A DNA stretch of 64,000 bases from Shinella lacus (lineage in GTDB: Bacteria; Pseudomonadota; Alphaproteobacteria; Rhizobiales; Rhizobiaceae): assembly GCF_010994755.1 (NCBI RefSeq), contig NZ_WHSB02000003.1, positions 62,001 to 126,000 on the forward strand. Direction: 5' to 3'. The position numbers and the translations under genes were made by a program. This document shows positions 18,491 to 27,737 of the stretch, piece after piece (the first letter of the stretch is position 1; every line of letters begins with the position of its first letter). Under the pieces are notes generated by a model that worked only from the letters and a program-made list of their open reading frames with translations, was not told where the DNA came from and searched no databases.

Positions 18491-18520
18491 AAAAAAGGGA
18501 GCCGCGCGAAGGCAGCTCCC
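18491..18520 (-). terminator. Rho-independent terminator of the phnW-phnA-phnY operon
   Basis: GGGAGC (18497-18502) pairs with GCTCCC (18515-18520); with one wobble pair the stem reaches nine base pairs around a TTCG-containing loop. On the minus strand it is followed directly by six T residues (18496-18491). It lies 33 bp after the phnY stop and separates the catabolic operon from the transport operon. Confidence 0.85.
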
Positions 18521-18552
18521 AGAAAGGGTGATCTCGCAGGGGTTTACCTAGA

Positions 18553-20007
18553 TCACCAGGGCAGGGAAAAGGTCTTGACGTTGGTAAAGCTCTTCATCGC
18601 CTCGATGACGCCTTCCTTGTAGCCGTTTCCGGAATCCTTGATGCCGCCGAAGGGGGACATCTCGATGCGGTAGCCAGGCACTTCCCAGATGTTCACCGTG
18701 CCGACCTTCAGCCCCGCAATGTATTTCTGCATGCGGCGGAAATCGTTGGTGCAGACGCCGGAGGAGAGGCCGAAGGCGGTCGAGTTGGAAAGCGCGATCA
18801 GCGCATCGTCGTCATCCGGCGCGCGGACGATCGGGATGATCGGCGCGAAGGTTTCCTCCATCACCAGCTCGCTTGCATGCGAGACGCGGTCGATGACGAT
18901 CGGCGGCAGCAGGGCGCCCTGCCGGCCCGGATTGTACAGGATCTCCGCCCCCTCCTCCGCCGCCTTGTGCACGCGGCGTTCGAATATCTCCGCGGCCTTG
19001 GCATGCACGACCGTGCCGAGATCCGTCTTGCGGTCCATCGGATCGCCGAACCGGAGCTTCTTCGCCCGCTCCAGCACCAGCGGCACGAAGCGATCGGCGA
19101 CGCGCTCCTGGCAGAGGATGCGTTTGACGGCCGTACAGCGCTGGCCGGAATTCTTCGTCGCACCCGCCACCGCGAGGTCGGCGGCTCTGGCGAGATCGTC
19201 GTCCGATAGGTCGTTGAGGATGATCAGCGGGTCATTGCCGCCGAGTTCGAGGATCTGGCGCTTGTAATGCGCATGCGAGGCGATCAGCTTTCCCACCGGC
19301 ACGCTGCCGGTGAAGGTGATCAGGTCGAAATTCGGGTTGGTAATCATCTCCATGCCGATATCGCCCGGCCAACCGGTGACGACGGAGAGCATTTCCGGCG
19401 GCAGGCCGGCTTCATAGAGAATGTCGGCCAGTACCAGCGCCGTCATCGGCGTCAGTTCCGTCGGCTTCAGCACCACGCAATTGTTGGTGGCGATGGCCGG
19501 CGCCACCTTGTGCGCCACCATGTTGAGCGGATGGTTGAAGGGCGTGATTGCCGAAATGGCGGTCAGCGGCTCGCGGGTGGTGAAGATCTTGCGCGCCTTG
19601 CCGTGCGGGGTGAGGTCGCAGGAGAAGATTTCGCCGTCGTCATGGATGCACATCTGCCCGGAAAGCGTGAAGACATCGAAGGCGCGGCCCACTTCATAGA
19701 GCGAGTCCTGCTTGGAAATGCCGAGCTCCAGCGTGATGAGATCGGACACTTCCTCCTTGCGGGCGACCAGCAATTCGGCCGCCTTGAGCAGGATGCGCTG
19801 CCGCTCGTAGCGCGTCAGCTTCGGCTGGTAGGTGGCGGCAATCTCGAAGGCCTTGCGGGCATGTTCGGCATTGCCCGCCGGAACGGTGCCGATGACGGCA
19901 TCGTTCCAGGGATAGTGCACCTCGACCACGCCTTCGGTATCGACCTTCTTGCCGGCGATCCGCATCGGTTCGTGGCGGATCGCGAATGTCGTTTCGACCT
20001 TGGTCAT
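18553..20007 (-). CDS. phnY: Phosphonoacetaldehyde dehydrogenase PhnY
   Basis: A 484-residue aldehyde dehydrogenase that oxidises phosphonoacetaldehyde to phosphonoacetate with NAD. Numbering from the second ATG (20007) gives C291 in NSGQRC (nucleophile), E254 in LELGGND, H159 in TPFNHP, and R108 and R290. These are the positions I recall for the Sinorhizobium meliloti PhnY active site, which supports this start; GGGAG lies at good spacing. The ATG just upstream (20010) would add one residue. It is last in the phnW-phnA-phnY operon, 10 bp after phnA, and followed by a strong terminator. Confidence 0.95.
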   Translation of the reverse strand: MTKVETTFAIRHEPMRIAGKKVDTEGVVEVHYPWNDAVIGTVPAGNAEHARKAFEIAATYQPKLTRYERQRILLKAAELLVARKEEVSDLITLELGISKQDSLYEVGRAFDVFTLSGQMCIHDDGEIFSCDLTPHGKARKIFTTREPLTAISAITPFNHPLNMVAHKVAPAIATNNCVVLKPTELTPMTALVLADILYEAGLPPEMLSVVTGWPGDIGMEMITNPNFDLITFTGSVPVGKLIASHAHYKRQILELGGNDPLIILNDLSDDDLARAADLAVAGATKNSGQRCTAVKRILCQERVADRFVPLVLERAKKLRFGDPMDRKTDLGTVVHAKAAEIFERRVHKAAEEGAEILYNPGRQGALLPPIVIDRVSHASELVMEETFAPIIPIVRAPDDDDALIALSNSTAFGLSSGVCTNDFRRMQKYIAGLKVGTVNIWEVPGYRIEMSPFGGIKDSGNGYKEGVIEAMKSFTNVKTFSLPW

Positions 20008-20017
20008 CATTCGCTCC

Positions 20018-21280
20018 CTATTGTGCCGGCTGCGCGGCTGCGACGAGCGCGTAGTAGAAGGCATCGAAATTGCGCAGCGTGCCGGCGGAAAGAAGCTCCG
20101 GCAGCGTGCGGTTGGCGATGAAGGGCACTTCCTGCTCGGTGAGGCCGCCATGGGAGCGCAGCGGTTCGTTGAGTGCTGCAAGGTCATGCCGGTGCTCGCT
20201 GGTGCCGAGCGTCTTGTTTTCCGAGGAGACGAGCACGATGTCGCCGATGCGATCGTCCGGCAGTTCGAAGCGCACGCAGGCTTCCGGGCGCGACAGCACC
20301 ACGTCGATGCCATCGATCGCCTTCAGCCGCTCGATTATCTCCTCCTTGTCCGTGCCTTCCGGCAGATAGGCGGTGGCGAAGGAACCGAGCGCGCCATGGT
20401 GCACGACATAGGGGTCGGTGATCGGCAGGATGACGCGGGCGGCGTCCTTGCCGAGCCATTGGTCGAGCAGGTCCTGCACATAGATCACGTCCGGCGAGCC
20501 ATCTGCCTTGTGCTTCGGCTTCATGCCATGGTCGGCCGTGACGATGATTGCGGCACCCAGCGCGTCGAGCTCGGTCAGGTACTTGTCGAACATCTCGTAG
20601 AAGGCATTCGCCTGCGGCACGCCGGGGGCATATTTGTGCTGCACATAGTCCGTCGTCGTCAGGTACATGACGTCCGGGCGGAACTCCTTGAGCAGCTTGA
20701 CGCCAGCTGCGAAGACGAACTCCGAGAGTTCCGCGGAATAGACTTCCGGCACCGGCCGGCCAAGCCAGGCCGAAGCATTGTCGATGCCGTGTTCCGCCTT
20801 GGTCGTCGTGTCGGACTTTTCCGAGGAAAAGCAGATCGCCCTGCCCTCATCAAACTTCAGGCCGTGGCCGAGCAGCGCGCGCAGCTTGTCCTTCGCCGTC
20901 ACCACCGCGACCTTGGCGCCGGCGTCGTAGAAGGCCTTGAAGACGGTCGGCGCGCGGAGGAAGCGCGGATCGTTCATCATCACTTCCTTGCCGGTCGCGG
21001 GCTCATAGAGATAGTTGCCGCAGATGCCGTGGATTGACGGCGGGCGGCCGGTGGCGATCGACAGGTTGTTCGGGTTGGTGAAGCTCGGGATGACGCTGAG
21101 CGCGGTGCGCTCGGTTCCCGTCTTGCGGATGCGGGCGAGCGTCGGCATCAGGCCCGCCTTGATGGCCTCGTCGAGATAGGCCGGCTCGCAGCCGTCGAGG
21201 CAGATGGCGATGGCCGGGACATTCGGCCAGGGATAGGTGCGCCGGTTGGCGACGACGGTAAGCTTGGACATGTGGTTCAT
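20018..21280 (-). CDS. phnA: Phosphonoacetate hydrolase PhnA
   Basis: A 420-residue member of the alkaline phosphatase superfamily that splits the C-P bond of phosphonoacetate to acetate and phosphate. Numbered from the ATG at 21280, the dizinc and nucleophile residues fall at D29, T68, D211, H215, D250, H251 and H377, matching those recalled for the S. meliloti enzyme. This decides against the ATG at 21292, which also lacks a usable ribosome site; AGGA lies about 10 bases before 21280. It sits between phnW and phnY in the AEP pathway. Confidence 0.95.
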   Translation of the reverse strand: MNHMSKLTVVANRRTYPWPNVPAIAICLDGCEPAYLDEAIKAGLMPTLARIRKTGTERTALSVIPSFTNPNNLSIATGRPPSIHGICGNYLYEPATGKEVMMNDPRFLRAPTVFKAFYDAGAKVAVVTAKDKLRALLGHGLKFDEGRAICFSSEKSDTTTKAEHGIDNASAWLGRPVPEVYSAELSEFVFAAGVKLLKEFRPDVMYLTTTDYVQHKYAPGVPQANAFYEMFDKYLTELDALGAAIIVTADHGMKPKHKADGSPDVIYVQDLLDQWLGKDAARVILPITDPYVVHHGALGSFATAYLPEGTDKEEIIERLKAIDGIDVVLSRPEACVRFELPDDRIGDIVLVSSENKTLGTSEHRHDLAALNEPLRSHGGLTEQEVPFIANRTLPELLSAGTLRNFDAFYYALVAAAQPAQ

Positions 21281-21298
21281 CGGAAATTCCATCCTTAT

Positions 21299-22501
21299 TC
21301 AGGCCGCGAGGCGGCTGCGTTCTTCAAGGGCGATGGCCGGGGGCGCGGCGTTGTCGACGCCCATTTCGGCAAGGGAGGAGCGGGCGGCGTCCACCACACG
21401 GCGCATGACATATTCGTCCATGCGGCCGATGCAGCCGACGCGGAAACTGTCGACGACCGTCAGCTTGCCGGGATAGATGATGAAGCCCTTGTCCTTCATC
21501 AGTGCGTAGAAGCGATCGAAGGCGAAGGCCGGATGGGCCGGGCTGAAGAACGTCACGATGATCGGCGACAGCCACCGGTCGGCAAGCAGCGTCTCGAAGC
21601 CGGCCTCGCGCATGCCGGCGACCATGACGTCGCGGTTGCGGGCGTAGCGGGCGCCGCGGGCGGCAACGCCGCCTTCTTCGCGATGCAGGCGTAGCGCCTC
21701 CAGGAAGGCGGCGACGACATGGGTCGGCGGCGTGAAGCGCCACTGGCCGGTCTTGTTCATGTAATCCCACTGGGCGTGGATATCGAGGCTTAGTGAATGG
21801 CTGCGGCCCTTGGCGGCCTCCAGTTCGCTCTTGCGGGCGATGACGAAGCCGAAGCCCGGCACGCCTTCGATGCACTTGTTGGCGGAGGAGACGATCGCCT
21901 CGTAGCGGAAGTCGGCGATGCCGGCGGGCACGGCGCCGAAGGCGCTCATCGAGTCGACGATCAGCTTGCTGCCGCGGGAATAGACGGCGTCGGAAATTTC
22001 CTTGAGCGGGTTGAGGATGCCCGAGCTCGTTTCGCAATGCACGACGACGACATGGCTGATGGCGGGATCGGCATCCAGCGCGGCGACGACCTCGGGGCCG
22101 CGCGGCGGCATGTAGTCGCCCTTGTCGATCGTCACATGGTCGCGGCCGAGATAGGCGAGCGTCTGGGCGATGCGCTTGCCATAGGCGCCGTTGCTCAACA
22201 CCAGCACCTTGCCATCGCGGGGAACGAAGCTTCCGAGCATCGCCTCGACCGAGAACGAGCCGCTGCCCTGCATGGGCACGCAGTCGAATTCCCCAGTTGT
22301 ATCGCCGGCAATGTCCAGAAGCTGGCGGCGCAGGTCCGCCGTCATGGCGCGGAAATCGGCATCCCACGAGCCCCAGTCCCGCAGCATCGCTTCCTTGACC
22401 GAATATGCTGTCGTCAACGGGCCGGGCGTCAGGAGATAGGGTTCGCCGAGCCTCGGCGTTTCCAGCGGCGCGGTGGTTCTGTCAGAAGCGGTGTTTGGCA
22501 T
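21299..22501 (-). CDS. phnW: 2-aminoethylphosphonate-pyruvate transaminase PhnW
   Basis: A 400-residue class-V aminotransferase that converts AEP and pyruvate to phosphonoacetaldehyde and alanine. LLTPGPLTTAYSVKEAML opens the fold, IVDSMSAFGAVP holds the PLP-contacting D183, and SSANKCIEGVPGFGF holds the Schiff-base lysine K209. The start at 22501 follows GAGGA by seven bases. It is first in the phnW-phnA-phnY operon and is divergent from a LysR regulator. Confidence 0.94.
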   Translation of the reverse strand: MPNTASDRTTAPLETPRLGEPYLLTPGPLTTAYSVKEAMLRDWGSWDADFRAMTADLRRQLLDIAGDTTGEFDCVPMQGSGSFSVEAMLGSFVPRDGKVLVLSNGAYGKRIAQTLAYLGRDHVTIDKGDYMPPRGPEVVAALDADPAISHVVVVHCETSSGILNPLKEISDAVYSRGSKLIVDSMSAFGAVPAGIADFRYEAIVSSANKCIEGVPGFGFVIARKSELEAAKGRSHSLSLDIHAQWDYMNKTGQWRFTPPTHVVAAFLEALRLHREEGGVAARGARYARNRDVMVAGMREAGFETLLADRWLSPIIVTFFSPAHPAFAFDRFYALMKDKGFIIYPGKLTVVDSFRVGCIGRMDEYVMRRVVDAARSSLAEMGVDNAAPPAIALEERSRLAA

Positions 22502-22561
22502 GGTCCGTCCTCGCATTGGCGTCTCTGGAGCGACAATGCGGCGGGCAGACATATATGTAAA

Positions 22562-22589
22562 ATCGTTCTTTTGTATGAAAATATAGGTT
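22562..22589 (-). promoter_or_regulatory. Shared AEP regulatory element, copy 2 (phnW promoter)
   Basis: ATCGTTC (22562-22568) and TATAGGTT (22582-22589) have the same order and spacing as the copy upstream of the phnS-like gene; 19 of 28 positions agree. It lies 61 bp from the phnW start. A further partial copy, ATCGTTCGG at 22650-22658, lies nearer the divergent LysR gene. Confidence 0.65.
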
Positions 22590-22699
22590 TAGCTTATGAT
22601 CGTGTTGGCGGCGACGGCGGATGCGCCTTTTGCCCTTTACATAAGAGGAATCGTTCGGTCTGATGATTGCATCATCTTGATCGATCGAAAGACGGTTCC

Positions 22700-23575
22700 A
22701 TGCGCTATGTCCAGCTTCGCGCTTTCCATAACGTGGCCATCCACGGCGGCTTTTCGCGCGCGGCGGAAGCGCTCTTCCTGACCCAGCCCGCCATTTCCGA
22801 CCAGGTGCGCAAGCTGGAGGAGGAATATGACGTCCTGCTCTTCAACCGCAACAAGAAGCAGGTGACGCTGACCCAGGCCGGCCAGCAGCTTCTGGAAGTC
22901 ACCCGCCGCATGTTCGACGTGGAGCAGCAGGCGCTCGACCTCTTGTCGGAATCGCGCGCGCTCCGGGCCGGCAAGCTGCGGATCGTCGCGGACGCCGCCC
23001 ACCATCTGCTGCACATCCTCGCTGCCTTCCGCCGCGCCTACCCGACCGTGCAGGTCTCGATCGACGCCGGCAATACCGAGACGGTCATCACCAGCCTGCA
23101 TGCCTATGAGGCGGATATCGGCGTTCTCGGCGAAATCCCGCAATCCAGCGACTTCGAGATCCTGAAGCTCAATTCGACGCCGATCATCGCCTTTGCCAGC
23201 CGCGATTATCCTCTCGCAGGCGAGACGGAGATCACGCTTGCCGAACTCGCCAAGCACCCCCTGGTCTTTCGCGAGCGGGGCTCCAAGACCCGTCAGAAGC
23301 TGGAAGCGATGGCGGCGCAATGCGGCGTCACGCTGACGCCGCTCATCGAGGCGGAGGGGCGCGAGGCGGTTCGCGAGATCGTCGCGGCGGGCGGCGGGGT
23401 CGGTTTTGTCTCTTCCGCCGAATTCGGCCAGGACAACCGGCTCGTCCCGATCCGCATCGATGCGCCGGAAATGCTGATGGACGAGGCGCTCATTTGCCTG
23501 CGCGAGCGCAGCAACGGCAAGCTCGTCAACGCCTTCTACGAAATCGCCCGCAAGCTGGCGCAAACGGCGGGTTGA
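22700..23575 (+). CDS. LysR-family regulator of the AEP locus
   Basis: A 291-residue LysR protein: helix-turn-helix in residues 1-60 (GGFSRAAEALFLTQPAISDQVRKLE) and a substrate-binding domain. It is divergent from phnW with a 198-bp shared gap that contains the element above. By position it should activate the AEP uptake and degradation operons, as LysR genes beside phnWAY loci do in other proteobacteria. The ATG at 22700 gives the normal LysR N-terminus; the upstream TTG does not. Confidence 0.9.
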   Translation: MRYVQLRAFHNVAIHGGFSRAAEALFLTQPAISDQVRKLEEEYDVLLFNRNKKQVTLTQAGQQLLEVTRRMFDVEQQALDLLSESRALRAGKLRIVADAAHHLLHILAAFRRAYPTVQVSIDAGNTETVITSLHAYEADIGVLGEIPQSSDFEILKLNSTPIIAFASRDYPLAGETEITLAELAKHPLVFRERGSKTRQKLEAMAAQCGVTLTPLIEAEGREAVREIVAAGGGVGFVSSAEFGQDNRLVPIRIDAPEMLMDEALICLRERSNGKLVNAFYEIARKLAQTAG

Positions 23576-23697
23576 ATGGTCCACCAGCCGCGCAGTGCGG
23601 CTTCTCAAGAAAAAGCCGAGGGTTTTTCGCGAGGCGATCGCCGCTTTTTCGTGGTAGCGTGAAGGCGGTTTCATCGATCGGGTGGCGTAAAATCAAT

Positions 23698-23718
23698 CTA
23701 TACAATCTCTATAGAATG
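23698..23718 (+). promoter_or_regulatory. Organosulfur-locus motif, copy A
   Basis: CTATACAATCTCTATAGAATG lies 61 bp upstream of the SfnB-like gene; the frame 23697-23715 is a TCTATA/TATAGA inverted repeat. It agrees with the tauA-leader copy (25752-25772) at 15 of 21 positions. It is a candidate site for the nearby Rrf2 regulator. Confidence 0.45.
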
Positions 23719-23778
23719 TGATCTTTTTGCCCCGGTTAAGCCTGTGCGCCTGAAACGGCATCCGCAAGGAGAGACGAC

Positions 23779-24864
23779 ATGGGTATGATCTCGTCAGCAC
23801 TCGACCGCCCAACGCGAACCGCCGCCGTCATCAGCACCGAGGATGAGGCGCTGACCGTCGTCGGCACGATCGCCGGCATTTTCAGTGCCGCCGCGGGCGG
23901 CACGCTGGCAACGGCGGAAGCCCGCCTGGACCTTCTGTCCCGTTCGGGCCTGTTCGGCATTTCCGTGCCGACGGAGTATGGAGGCATCGACGTTTCCAAC
24001 ACGGTGCTGGCGGATGTCTGCGCCGTGGCGTCAGCGCAATCCGCCACGCTGGGCGAGATTCTCGCCGCCCATTTCGTCGTGCTCGAAGAGCTTCGCAGCC
24101 ATGGCACGGACGGCCAGCGCAGCGGAGTCTTCTCGGCCGCCCTGTCGGGCGCGCGGCTCGCCCGCGCCGTCCCACGTCGCAATGGCGAGGAAGCCGAAAC
24201 GCTGCCGCTCGCCGCGAGCGGCCTTGCCTGGCGGCTCAGCGGTGAAGCGCTCTGTACGCCGTGCACCCGCCACGCCGACTGGCTGCTGGTGCCGACGCGC
24301 AACGACGGCGGCAAGGCCGCAAGCCTGTTGCTGCCGACGCGTATCGACGGCCTGCACTATGTCGCCAACAATTGCGAGCCGGCAAACGGCGCGCCGCAAT
24401 CGGCCGAACATGTGCTGTTCAAGGACGTGCTGATCGATGGCGATGCCCTGCTGCATGCGCCCGGCGAGGTGGCGGTGCCACAGTCTCTCGGCCTGCTTCT
24501 CGGCGCCGCAAGGCAACTGGGCGCCGGCCAGCGGTCACTCGGCCGTGTGCTGGACAAGGCGGATGGCGATATTTTCGAGGCCGGCCTGCTTTCCGCCCGC
24601 CTCGCCGCCGCGCAGGCCATGGTCGCCGAGGCGGGTCGCGCCATAGACGCGGCGCAGATCGGGATTGCCGACCAGCACAGGACGAACGCTTTCCTTGCCG
24701 CCACCGCGGCCCGCGCCGTGGCGCAGGAGGCCGCCGATCATCTTCGAGCGGCAGGTGGCGGGGCGCAGCAGGAAGGCCTGCCGTCGCATCTCGCCGAAGC
24801 GCTCAGGCAAAGTGGGAGGCTGCGGCGCGAAGCGCACCGCAACCCTGAGGACGGGGAAAACTAG
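23779..24864 (+). CDS. Acyl-CoA-dehydrogenase-like flavoprotein (SfnB-like)
   Basis: A 361-residue protein of the acyl-CoA dehydrogenase fold. The segment LLSRSGLFGISVPTEYGGIDVSNTVLADVCAVASAQSATLGEILAAH is split here only for illustration of the N-terminal helical domain; its first 20 residues match SfnB and DszC-like sulfur-acquisition monooxygenases best. It lies in an organosulfur locus with an Rrf2 regulator and tauABC-like genes. The C-terminus (after about residue 325) is short and lacks the usual final helix sequence with a conserved histidine, so it may be divergent or damaged. AAGGAGAG precedes the ATG. Confidence 0.65.
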   Translation: MGMISSALDRPTRTAAVISTEDEALTVVGTIAGIFSAAAGGTLATAEARLDLLSRSGLFGISVPTEYGGIDVSNTVLADVCAVASAQSATLGEILAAHFVVLEELRSHGTDGQRSGVFSAALSGARLARAVPRRNGEEAETLPLAASGLAWRLSGEALCTPCTRHADWLLVPTRNDGGKAASLLLPTRIDGLHYVANNCEPANGAPQSAEHVLFKDVLIDGDALLHAPGEVAVPQSLGLLLGAARQLGAGQRSLGRVLDKADGDIFEAGLLSARLAAAQAMVAEAGRAIDAAQIGIADQHRTNAFLAATAARAVAQEAADHLRAAGGGAQQEGLPSHLAEALRQSGRLRREAHRNPEDGEN

Positions 24865-24891
24865 TTTTTTCGCGGATTTGCGGGCGCGGCT

Positions 24892-25356
24892 TCAGCCGAC
24901 CCGCTTTTCCAGCTCTTCGTCGTCGATCATCGCGGCAGCACCCGGCACGGCGACGAACTGTTCGAGCGTCATCGTGTCGAGAATGGCGGCGATGGCGTCG
25001 CGCACGTCGGTCATCGCGCGGCGGACCTGACAGGTTTCCGGATCGGCACAATCCTCGCAGGCCTCATAGGCGGTGCGGCTTGCGCAGCGGATGGGCGCCA
25101 GCGGGCCGTCGAGCACGCGGATGGCGTGGCCGATTCGGATTTCCGAGGCCGGATGGGAGAGCGAATAGCCGCCGCCGGGGCCCTTCTTGGAGCGCAGCAT
25201 GCCGGCATTGCGCAGTTCCAGGAGAATCGTATCGAGGAACTTTTTCGGAATGTTGTTTCGAAGCGCGATCTCGCTGACGAAAGCGGTTTGGCCCGGCGCC
25301 AGCCGAGCGAGGTCCACCAAGGCCTTCAGTCCGTATTTTCCCTTTTTCGTCAGCAT
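24892..25356 (-). CDS. Rrf2-family transcriptional regulator
   Basis: A 154-residue winged-helix Rrf2 protein (MLTKKGKYGLKALVDLARL start, recognition helix in NNIPKKFLDTILLELRNAG). Four cysteines occur in the C-terminal half, three of them in CEDCADPETC, which could hold an Fe-S cluster as in IscR or respond to cysteine status as in CymR. It is flanked by the SfnB-like gene and the divergent taurine-type importer, so control of organosulfur uptake is the likely role. It converges on the SfnB-like gene, 27 bp away. Confidence 0.88.
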   Translation of the reverse strand: MLTKKGKYGLKALVDLARLAPGQTAFVSEIALRNNIPKKFLDTILLELRNAGMLRSKKGPGGGYSLSHPASEIRIGHAIRVLDGPLAPIRCASRTAYEACEDCADPETCQVRRAMTDVRDAIAAILDTMTLEQFVAVPGAAAMIDDEELEKRVG

Positions 25357-25831
25357 TTCAGCCTGCTTTCCATCAGCATATGTGCATTACCCGGATATGC
25401 CCGGCAGCGCGGACGCGCACGCCGCGTCCCGCTGTTTCCATCCGTCGTCCTCGGGAAGATCGATCGGCTCACCTTTGACGGGTGATTCTGGCTCATTCTT
25501 GGCACCGGAGTGCGAAAAACATATAAAAACAATATAATTTATTTATGAGCATAACGCCATGGAAATTGGCATTCTCCGTCAACCCCTTATGCCGATTTTT
25601 GGCCCCGGCGTGCCCATTTCGCATCATTTTTCGCGACAATCGGTATTTCTTCTGCTCGTCATCAATTTTGCGCCAGGCGCGCCGTTCCAACCGAACCGCA
25701 GAAAAAAGCAAAACCAATTGCGGCAAGGCCGGCAAATTGAGGCAAATATTTCTCTACTAAATTTATGGAATGGATAGCCTGAATTGCCGGCCCGCGGCAG
25801 ACCGCGGCAACGGCAATTTGAGGAGAGGACC
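25357..25831. other. Intergenic control region between Rrf2 regulator and tauABC-like operon
   Basis: A 475-bp gap without a convincing gene; its composition is clearly more AT-rich than the flanks, especially around 25500-25560 and 25740-25775. It should hold the divergent promoters. The part next to the tau genes has the shared motif (copy B) and then a leader dyad: AATTGCCG and CGGCAATT as outer arms, with two CCGCGG blocks inside (about 25781-25818), just before the AGGAGAGG ribosome site. Confidence 0.7.
25752..25772 (+). promoter_or_regulatory. Organosulfur-locus motif, copy B (tauA leader)
   Basis: The 21-bp stretch beginning CTCTACTAAATTTATGG matches copy A at 15 of 21 positions and copy C (32199-32219) at 14 of 21, with the GGAAT core shared. 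It lies 60 bp upstream of the binding-protein start, a promoter-proximal position suited to regulation. Confidence 0.45.
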
Positions 25832-26836
25832 ATGACCATCAACCGCAGAACCCTGCTTGCCGCGACCGCCGCCCTTGCCATGGCCGCGTCGTTCGGCAGC
25901 GCCTTCGCCCAGGAGGTGACGCTCAACATCGGCTACCAGCCGATCGTCGAGCCGTCCCGCGTGCCCCAGGCTGACGGCACCTATGAGAAGGTGACCGGCG
26001 CCAAGATCAACTGGCAGAAATTCGACGGCGGCGCCGACGTGATCGCGGCGATTGCCTCCGGCTCGCTCGATATCGGCTATGTCGGCTCCTCGCCGCTTGC
26101 CGCCGCCTCCAGCCGCGAACTGCCGATCGAGCTGATCTACATCGTCGGCCTGATCAGCGAGGCCGAAGCGCTCGCCGTGAAGTCGATCGAGAAGCCGGAA
26201 GATCTCGTCGGCAAGAAGATCGCCACGCCCTTCGTCTCCACCGCCCATTACAGCCTGCTGACGGCGCTGAAGCACTGGAAGGTCGATCCGAAGTCGGTCG
26301 AGATCCTCAACCTGCGTCCGCCGGAAATCGCGGCCGCCTGGGAACGCGGCGATATCGACGGCGCCTATGTCTGGGATCCGGTTCTGGCGCAGCTCAAGAA
26401 GAGCGGCACGGTGCTTGCGACCTCGAAGGATGTCGCCGACTGGGGCGGCCCGACCTTCGACGCCTGGATCGTCAGCAAGAAATTCGCGGAAGAGCATCCG
26501 GACGTCGTGACGGCCTTCGTCAAGGTGACGGGCGATGCGACCGCCGCCTACCGCGCCAATCCGGACGCCTGGAACGCCACCTCGCCGGAAGCCGAGAAGA
26601 TCGCGCGGCTGACCGGCGCCAAGGAGGATGAGGTTCCCGCACTTCTCAAGGGCTACGTCTTCCCGACGCTGGAAGAACAGGCCGGCGAGGCGCTGCTCGG
26701 CGGCGGCACGGTGAAGGCCGTGGCCGACACCTCGGCCTTCCTGCTGGAACAGGGCAAGATCCCGTCGGCGCTCTCCGACTACAAGCCTTACATCTCCACG
26801 CGCTGGGTCACGGACGCGACGAAGCTGTCCTACTGA
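25832..26836 (+). CDS. Taurine/sulfonate ABC transporter substrate-binding protein (TauA-like)
   Basis: A 334-residue binding protein with a signal peptide ending near AFAQE (residue 25). The features VEPSRVPQADGTYEK, DVIAAIASGSLDIGYVGSSPLAA and DGAYVWDPVLAQLK are characteristic of TauA rather than of general SsuA proteins. The ATG at 25832 follows AGGAGAGG. It is first in a three-gene importer operon and brings taurine or a related sulfonate to the TauBC complex. Confidence 0.88.
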   Translation: MTINRRTLLAATAALAMAASFGSAFAQEVTLNIGYQPIVEPSRVPQADGTYEKVTGAKINWQKFDGGADVIAAIASGSLDIGYVGSSPLAAASSRELPIELIYIVGLISEAEALAVKSIEKPEDLVGKKIATPFVSTAHYSLLTALKHWKVDPKSVEILNLRPPEIAAAWERGDIDGAYVWDPVLAQLKKSGTVLATSKDVADWGGPTFDAWIVSKKFAEEHPDVVTAFVKVTGDATAAYRANPDAWNATSPEAEKIARLTGAKEDEVPALLKGYVFPTLEEQAGEALLGGGTVKAVADTSAFLLEQGKIPSALSDYKPYISTRWVTDATKLSY

Positions 26837-26930
26837 TCGGCGAAAAATCCTGCGGCGGAGGTGGCCCGGCGGCGTGAAAGCGCTGCCGGGCCATCGCCGA
26901 CAGATAGGCCAAGACACTTCCGGAGGTTCC

Positions 26931-27737
26931 ATGAGCATCCTGACATTCCGCAACGTTTCGCTGCGTTATCCGCCGAGGGCGGGACGGGGCGGCGCCGCTG
27001 AAAAACTCGTCCTCGACGGCATCAACCTGCAGGTCGCCTCGGACGAACTGGTCGCCATCATCGGGCGTTCCGGCTCCGGCAAGACGAGCCTGCTCAACCT
27101 CGCCGCCGGGTTTCTGGAGCCGACCTCCGGCTCCATCACCGTCGACGGCGTGCCGATCAAGGGCCCGAATGCCGACCGGGCCGTGGTCTTCCAGGACGAC
27201 GCGCTCTACCCCTGGCTCGACGCCCGCGACAACATCGCTCTTCCCTTCAAGCTCAAGGGCGTTCCGCTTGCCGAACGGCGCGAAAAGGCCCAGCAGCTTC
27301 TCGAACGCGTCGGCCTGGCGGATGCCGGCGACCGACGCATCTGGGAGCTTTCCGGCGGCATGCGCCAACGCGTGGGCATTGCACGCGCTCTTGCCGCCGA
27401 GCCGCGCTTCCTGCTGCTCGACGAGCCGCTCGGCGCGCTCGATGCGCTGACCCGCACGCGCATGCAGGCCTTCTTGCTGCGCATCAAGGCGGAAAGCGGT
27501 GCGGGCGCGCTGCTCATCACCCACTCGATCGAGGAGGCGCTGCTGCTCGGCACGCGCGTCGTCGTGCTGTCGCCCAATCCCGGGCGCCTGACGGCAGAGA
27601 TCGAGGCCGGCTTCAATGCGGAGGTGCTGAACGGCACTCCGGTTGCCACCGTCAAGGCCTCGCCGCTCTTCAAGCGCATGCATGCCGGGCTCAACGGCCT
27701 CATCCAGTCCACCACTGACGAGGAGTTGGCCGCATGA
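26931..27737 (+). CDS. Taurine/sulfonate ABC transporter ATP-binding protein (TauB-like)
   Basis: A 268-residue ATPase: Walker A GRSGSGKTS near residue 45, Q-loop in VFQDDALYPWLDARDNI, signature LSGGMRQR, Walker [13 protein letters not shown]. The order and sequence fit the TauB/SsuB/NrtD group. CGGAGG precedes the ATG at 26931. It overlaps the permease gene by four bases (ATGA). Confidence 0.9.
   Translation: MSILTFRNVSLRYPPRAGRGGAAEKLVLDGINLQVASDELVAIIGRSGSGKTSLLNLAAGFLEPTSGSITVDGVPIKGPNADRAVVFQDDALYPWLDARDNIALPFKLKGVPLAERREKAQQLLERVGLADAGDRRIWELSGGMRQRVGIARALAAEPRFLLLDEPLGALDALTRTRMQAFLLRIKAESGAGALLITHSIEEALLLGTRVVVLSPNPGRLTAEIEAGFNAEVLNGTPVATVKASPLFKRMHAGLNGLIQSTTDEELAA

Noticed and set aside
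20008-20313. A longer N-terminus for phnY
   Set aside because: The added residues overlap phnA and resemble no aldehyde dehydrogenase; active-site numbering and the ribosome site support 20007.
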